This document shows, one piece after another, positions 61,861 to 64,000 of a DNA stretch of 64,000 nucleotides. The notes beneath the pieces are model-generated. The model searched no databases. It had not been told where the DNA came from and was given only the letters and a program-made list of their open reading frames with translations. The first letter of the stretch is position 1. Each line of letters begins with the position of its first letter. Source of the DNA: an uncultured Collinsella sp. Its GTDB lineage: Bacteria; Actinomycetota; Coriobacteriia; Coriobacteriales; Coriobacteriaceae. The stretch lies in assembly GCA_937943045.1 (NCBI GenBank), contig CALEBN010000043.1:62001-126000 (forward strand). Direction: 5' to 3'. The position numbers were made by a program, and so were the translations under genes.

Positions 61861-63891
61861 TTAGGCGTCTAAGAAGCGCGCATCATGTGCGTGCTTTTCA
61901 ATGTACTCACGGCGATAGCCGACCTCGGAACCCATGAGCTCGCGCACGGCGCGGTCCGCCACCACGGCGTCCTCGATCGACACGCGCTGCAGGATACGGG
62001 TCTTGGGGTCCATCGTCGTCGAGGCAAGCTGCTTGGGGTCCATCTCGCCCAGGCCCTTGTAGCGCTGAACGGTATAGCCCTTGCGCTTCTTGGTGATCTT
62101 GCCGTCCTTGGCCTTGCCGTCCTCGTCGTTGTCGTCGGGGTTCAGGCCCAAGCTCTGAATGGTGTCGCGCAGAATCTCGTCTTCGGGCTGGCGGCCGTTG
62201 GGATACACGTAATGGATCTTGTTGCGTACCTTAATGCCAAAGATGGGCGGGCAGGCAACATAGACATAGCCGGCATCGATCAGCGGGCGCATGTACTTGT
62301 AGAAGAACGTCAGCAGCAGGATGCGGATATGCGCACCGTCAACGTCTGCATCGGTCATGATGATGATCTTGTGGTAGCGCGCCTTGCTGATATCGAAGTC
62401 GCCACCGTCGCCGGCGCTCGTCGTGACGCCGCAGCCGATCGCGGTGATCAGGGATTGGATGGTGTCGCTCGAGAACGCGCGGTGGTCACCCACGCGCTCG
62501 ACGTTCAAAATCTTGCCGCGCAGGGGCAGAATCGCCTGGATGTCTCGGCGACGGCCGTCCTTGGCCGAACCGCCTGCCGAGTCGCCCTCTACGATAAAGA
62601 GCTCGGTCAGCTCGGCATCGCGCACCGAGCAGTCGGCGAGCTTGCCGGGCAGCGACGCCGTCTCGAGCAGACTTTTGCGACGGGTCGCCTCGCGCGCCTT
62701 GCGGGCGGCGTTGCGGGCCTTGCAGGCCTGCTGGGCCTTCTTGACGATCTCGCGGGCGGGCTTGGGGTGCTCCTCCAGATAATCGGTCAGTCCATCGGTC
62801 ACGATCTTGAGCGTGAGCGCGCGCATGTAGGAGCTGCCGAGCTTGGCCTTGGTCTGGCCCTCAAACTGTGGATCGGGCAGTTTAACCGAAATGACGGCCG
62901 AAAGGCCCTCGCGCACGTCGTCACCGCTCAGGTTGGCGTCCTTCTCCTTGAGCAGGTTCTGCTTGCGGGCGTAATCGTTAATCACGCGGGTGAGAGCGGT
63001 GCGGAAACCCTCGAGATGCATGCCGCCCTCGGGGGTGTAGATGTCGTTGGCAAACGACATGACGTTCTCGCCGTAGCCGGCATTCCACTGCAGGGACACC
63101 TCGACCTCGCCCATCTTGGTCACGGGCGCATCCGGATCCGACTTGCCCTCGATATAGATGGGCTCCTTGAAGGCCTCGGGAACGTCTTTGCCGTCGTTGA
63201 GGAACTTGACGAAGTCGATGATGCCACCCTCGTAGCAGAACTCCTCCACGTGGGGAGTCGCCTCGCGCTCGTCGGTCAGCACAATCTTTAGATTCTTATT
63301 GAGGAACGCCGTCTCCTGCAGACGGTTGTGCAGCGTATCGAAATCGTAGACACAGGTCTCGAAAATCTCGTCGTCGGGCCAGAAGCTGACGGTGGTGCCC
63401 GTCGAATCCGAGGTGCCCACGACCTCCATCTTCTTGACGGTCTTGCCGCGCGAGAACTCCATCTCGTAGACGCTGCCATCACGGCGCACCTGCACGACCA
63501 CGCGCTTGGACAGTGCGTTGACGACGGAGATGCCCACGCCGTGCAGTCCGCCCGAGACCTTGTAGGCCGAGTTATCGAACTTACCGCCGGCGTGCAGGAT
63601 CGTCATAACGACCTCGAGCGTCGGGATCTTTTTGATGGGATGCTCGTCGACGGGGATGCCTCGCCCGTTGTCGACGACCGTGATGGAGTTGTCGGCGTGG
63701 ACCGTCACGTGAATCTCGGTGCAGAAACCGGCCATGGCCTCGTCAACGGAGTTGTCAACGATCTCCCACACCAGGTGATGCAGGCCGCTGGCGCTCGTCG
63801 AGCCGATATACATGCCCGGGCGCTTACGAACGGCCTCGAGACCTTCGAGAATCTTAATCTCGCCGCCATCGTAATCGTTTTCGTTTGCCAC
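61861..63891 (-). CDS. gyrB: DNA gyrase subunit B
   Basis: ATPase subunit of gyrase, 676 residues. The N-terminus has ILEGLEAVRKRPGMYIGSTS, then EIVDNSVDEAMAGF (ATP-binding Glu/Asn) and DNGRGIPVDEHP. The Toprim domain has IVEGDSAGGSAKDGR and the metal-binding IIMTDADVDGAHIR. The C-terminus matches MDPKQLASTTMDPKTR. The start is GTG 63891 with GGAGG at four bases. A hairpin separates it from gyrA. Confidence 0.98.
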   Translation of the reverse strand: MANENDYDGGEIKILEGLEAVRKRPGMYIGSTSASGLHHLVWEIVDNSVDEAMAGFCTEIHVTVHADNSITVVDNGRGIPVDEHPIKKIPTLEVVMTILHAGGKFDNSAYKVSGGLHGVGISVVNALSKRVVVQVRRDGSVYEMEFSRGKTVKKMEVVGTSDSTGTTVSFWPDDEIFETCVYDFDTLHNRLQETAFLNKNLKIVLTDEREATPHVEEFCYEGGIIDFVKFLNDGKDVPEAFKEPIYIEGKSDPDAPVTKMGEVEVSLQWNAGYGENVMSFANDIYTPEGGMHLEGFRTALTRVINDYARKQNLLKEKDANLSGDDVREGLSAVISVKLPDPQFEGQTKAKLGSSYMRALTLKIVTDGLTDYLEEHPKPAREIVKKAQQACKARNAARKAREATRRKSLLETASLPGKLADCSVRDAELTELFIVEGDSAGGSAKDGRRRDIQAILPLRGKILNVERVGDHRAFSSDTIQSLITAIGCGVTTSAGDGGDFDISKARYHKIIIMTDADVDGAHIRILLLTFFYKYMRPLIDAGYVYVACPPIFGIKVRNKIHYVYPNGRQPEDEILRDTIQSLGLNPDDNDEDGKAKDGKITKKRKGYTVQRYKGLGEMDPKQLASTTMDPKTRILQRVSIEDAVVADRAVRELMGSEVGYRREYIEKHAHDARFLDA

Positions 63892-63944
63892 ACGTCCTCC
63901 TTCAGCTAAGAAAATGTGTACAGCCTTACTAGTTTATCGTAAAA

Positions 63945-63970
63945 AAATACCCTCGGGAGCGAGGGTATTT
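63945..63970 (-). terminator. Terminator upstream of gyrB
   Basis: aaataccctc pairs with gagggtattt over six bases. On the minus strand TTTTTTT follows, so it ends transcription from the gene beyond the window edge and gyrB has its own promoter. Confidence 0.85.
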
Positions 63971-64000
63971 GGCTCTACAAGGCCACCAGATGCGATTTAA

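Overview
The window is about 64 kb of a G+C-rich (roughly 60-65 %) Gram-positive chromosome. It most resembles the Coriobacteriia, and Collinsella in particular. The pointers are the strong codon bias, a LuxR regulator fused to a multi-spanning membrane domain, many GGAGG ribosome sites with ATG/GTG/TTG starts, sortase-type surface proteins, and a dense population of palindromic intergenic repeats. The genus is an inference from gene style; no 16S rRNA is present. The right edge holds gyrB-gyrA, so it probably lies near the replication origin.

Layout. 0-6 kb: folP (cut by the window edge), a sirtuin, exonuclease III, and an ECF vitamin/metal importer (T component, double ATPase, S component). 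6-12 kb: glmU, prs, pth and the electron-bifurcating pair nfnAB. 12-20 kb: a sortase-type surface protein, a membrane LuxR regulator, a cytidylate-kinase-like protein and a four-gene amino-acid ABC importer. 20-31 kb: yqeY, a PpiC foldase, a lone PTS IIA, a RelB-like/PIN toxin-antitoxin pair, purN-purM-purF, a CmpB-type membrane protein, a MoaE-like protein, a class B sortase and purE. 31.2-36.4 kb: a visibly A+T-richer island with a Phd/RelE pair, an esterase, a GntR regulator and a mannose-family PTS (IIB-IIC-IID, no IIA). 36.5-50 kb: carA-carB, a membrane protein, an ABC exporter, a Nudix hydrolase, purD, purA and dnaB. 50-58 kb: rpsF-ssb-rpsR-rplI, two tRNA-Ser genes, a TRIC-type channel, a bactofilin-like membrane protein, typA, two unknown proteins and a bifunctional nuclease. 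58-64 kb: tRNA-Ile/Ala/Ile, gyrA and gyrB.

How the genes work together. Purine synthesis (prs, purF, purM, purN, purE, purD, purA) is spread over several small units, and carAB supplies carbamoyl phosphate for pyrimidines and arginine. glmU feeds cell-wall UDP-GlcNAc. The class B sortase could anchor proteins such as the LVATGD-bearing surface protein. Replication and repair functions (gyrAB, dnaB, ssb, xth) cluster toward the right or lie nearby.

The most unusual content is intergenic. At least ten palindromes carry a GGGGACAG-type motif, mostly at gene ends. Other long hairpins share a conserved core or loop while their long arms differ from copy to copy but remain self-complementary: one pair has a 43-nt core 39/43 identical (44.7 and 61.8 kb), another pair shares the loop TTGCTTCGCAAAG (8.8 and 31.1 kb). 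There are also a tandem array of three similar palindromes (12.33-12.54 kb) and a very long inverted repeat before gyrA's 3' end (58.7-58.9 kb). Conserved-core, compensatory-arm hairpins are the best candidate here for an undescribed repeat system.
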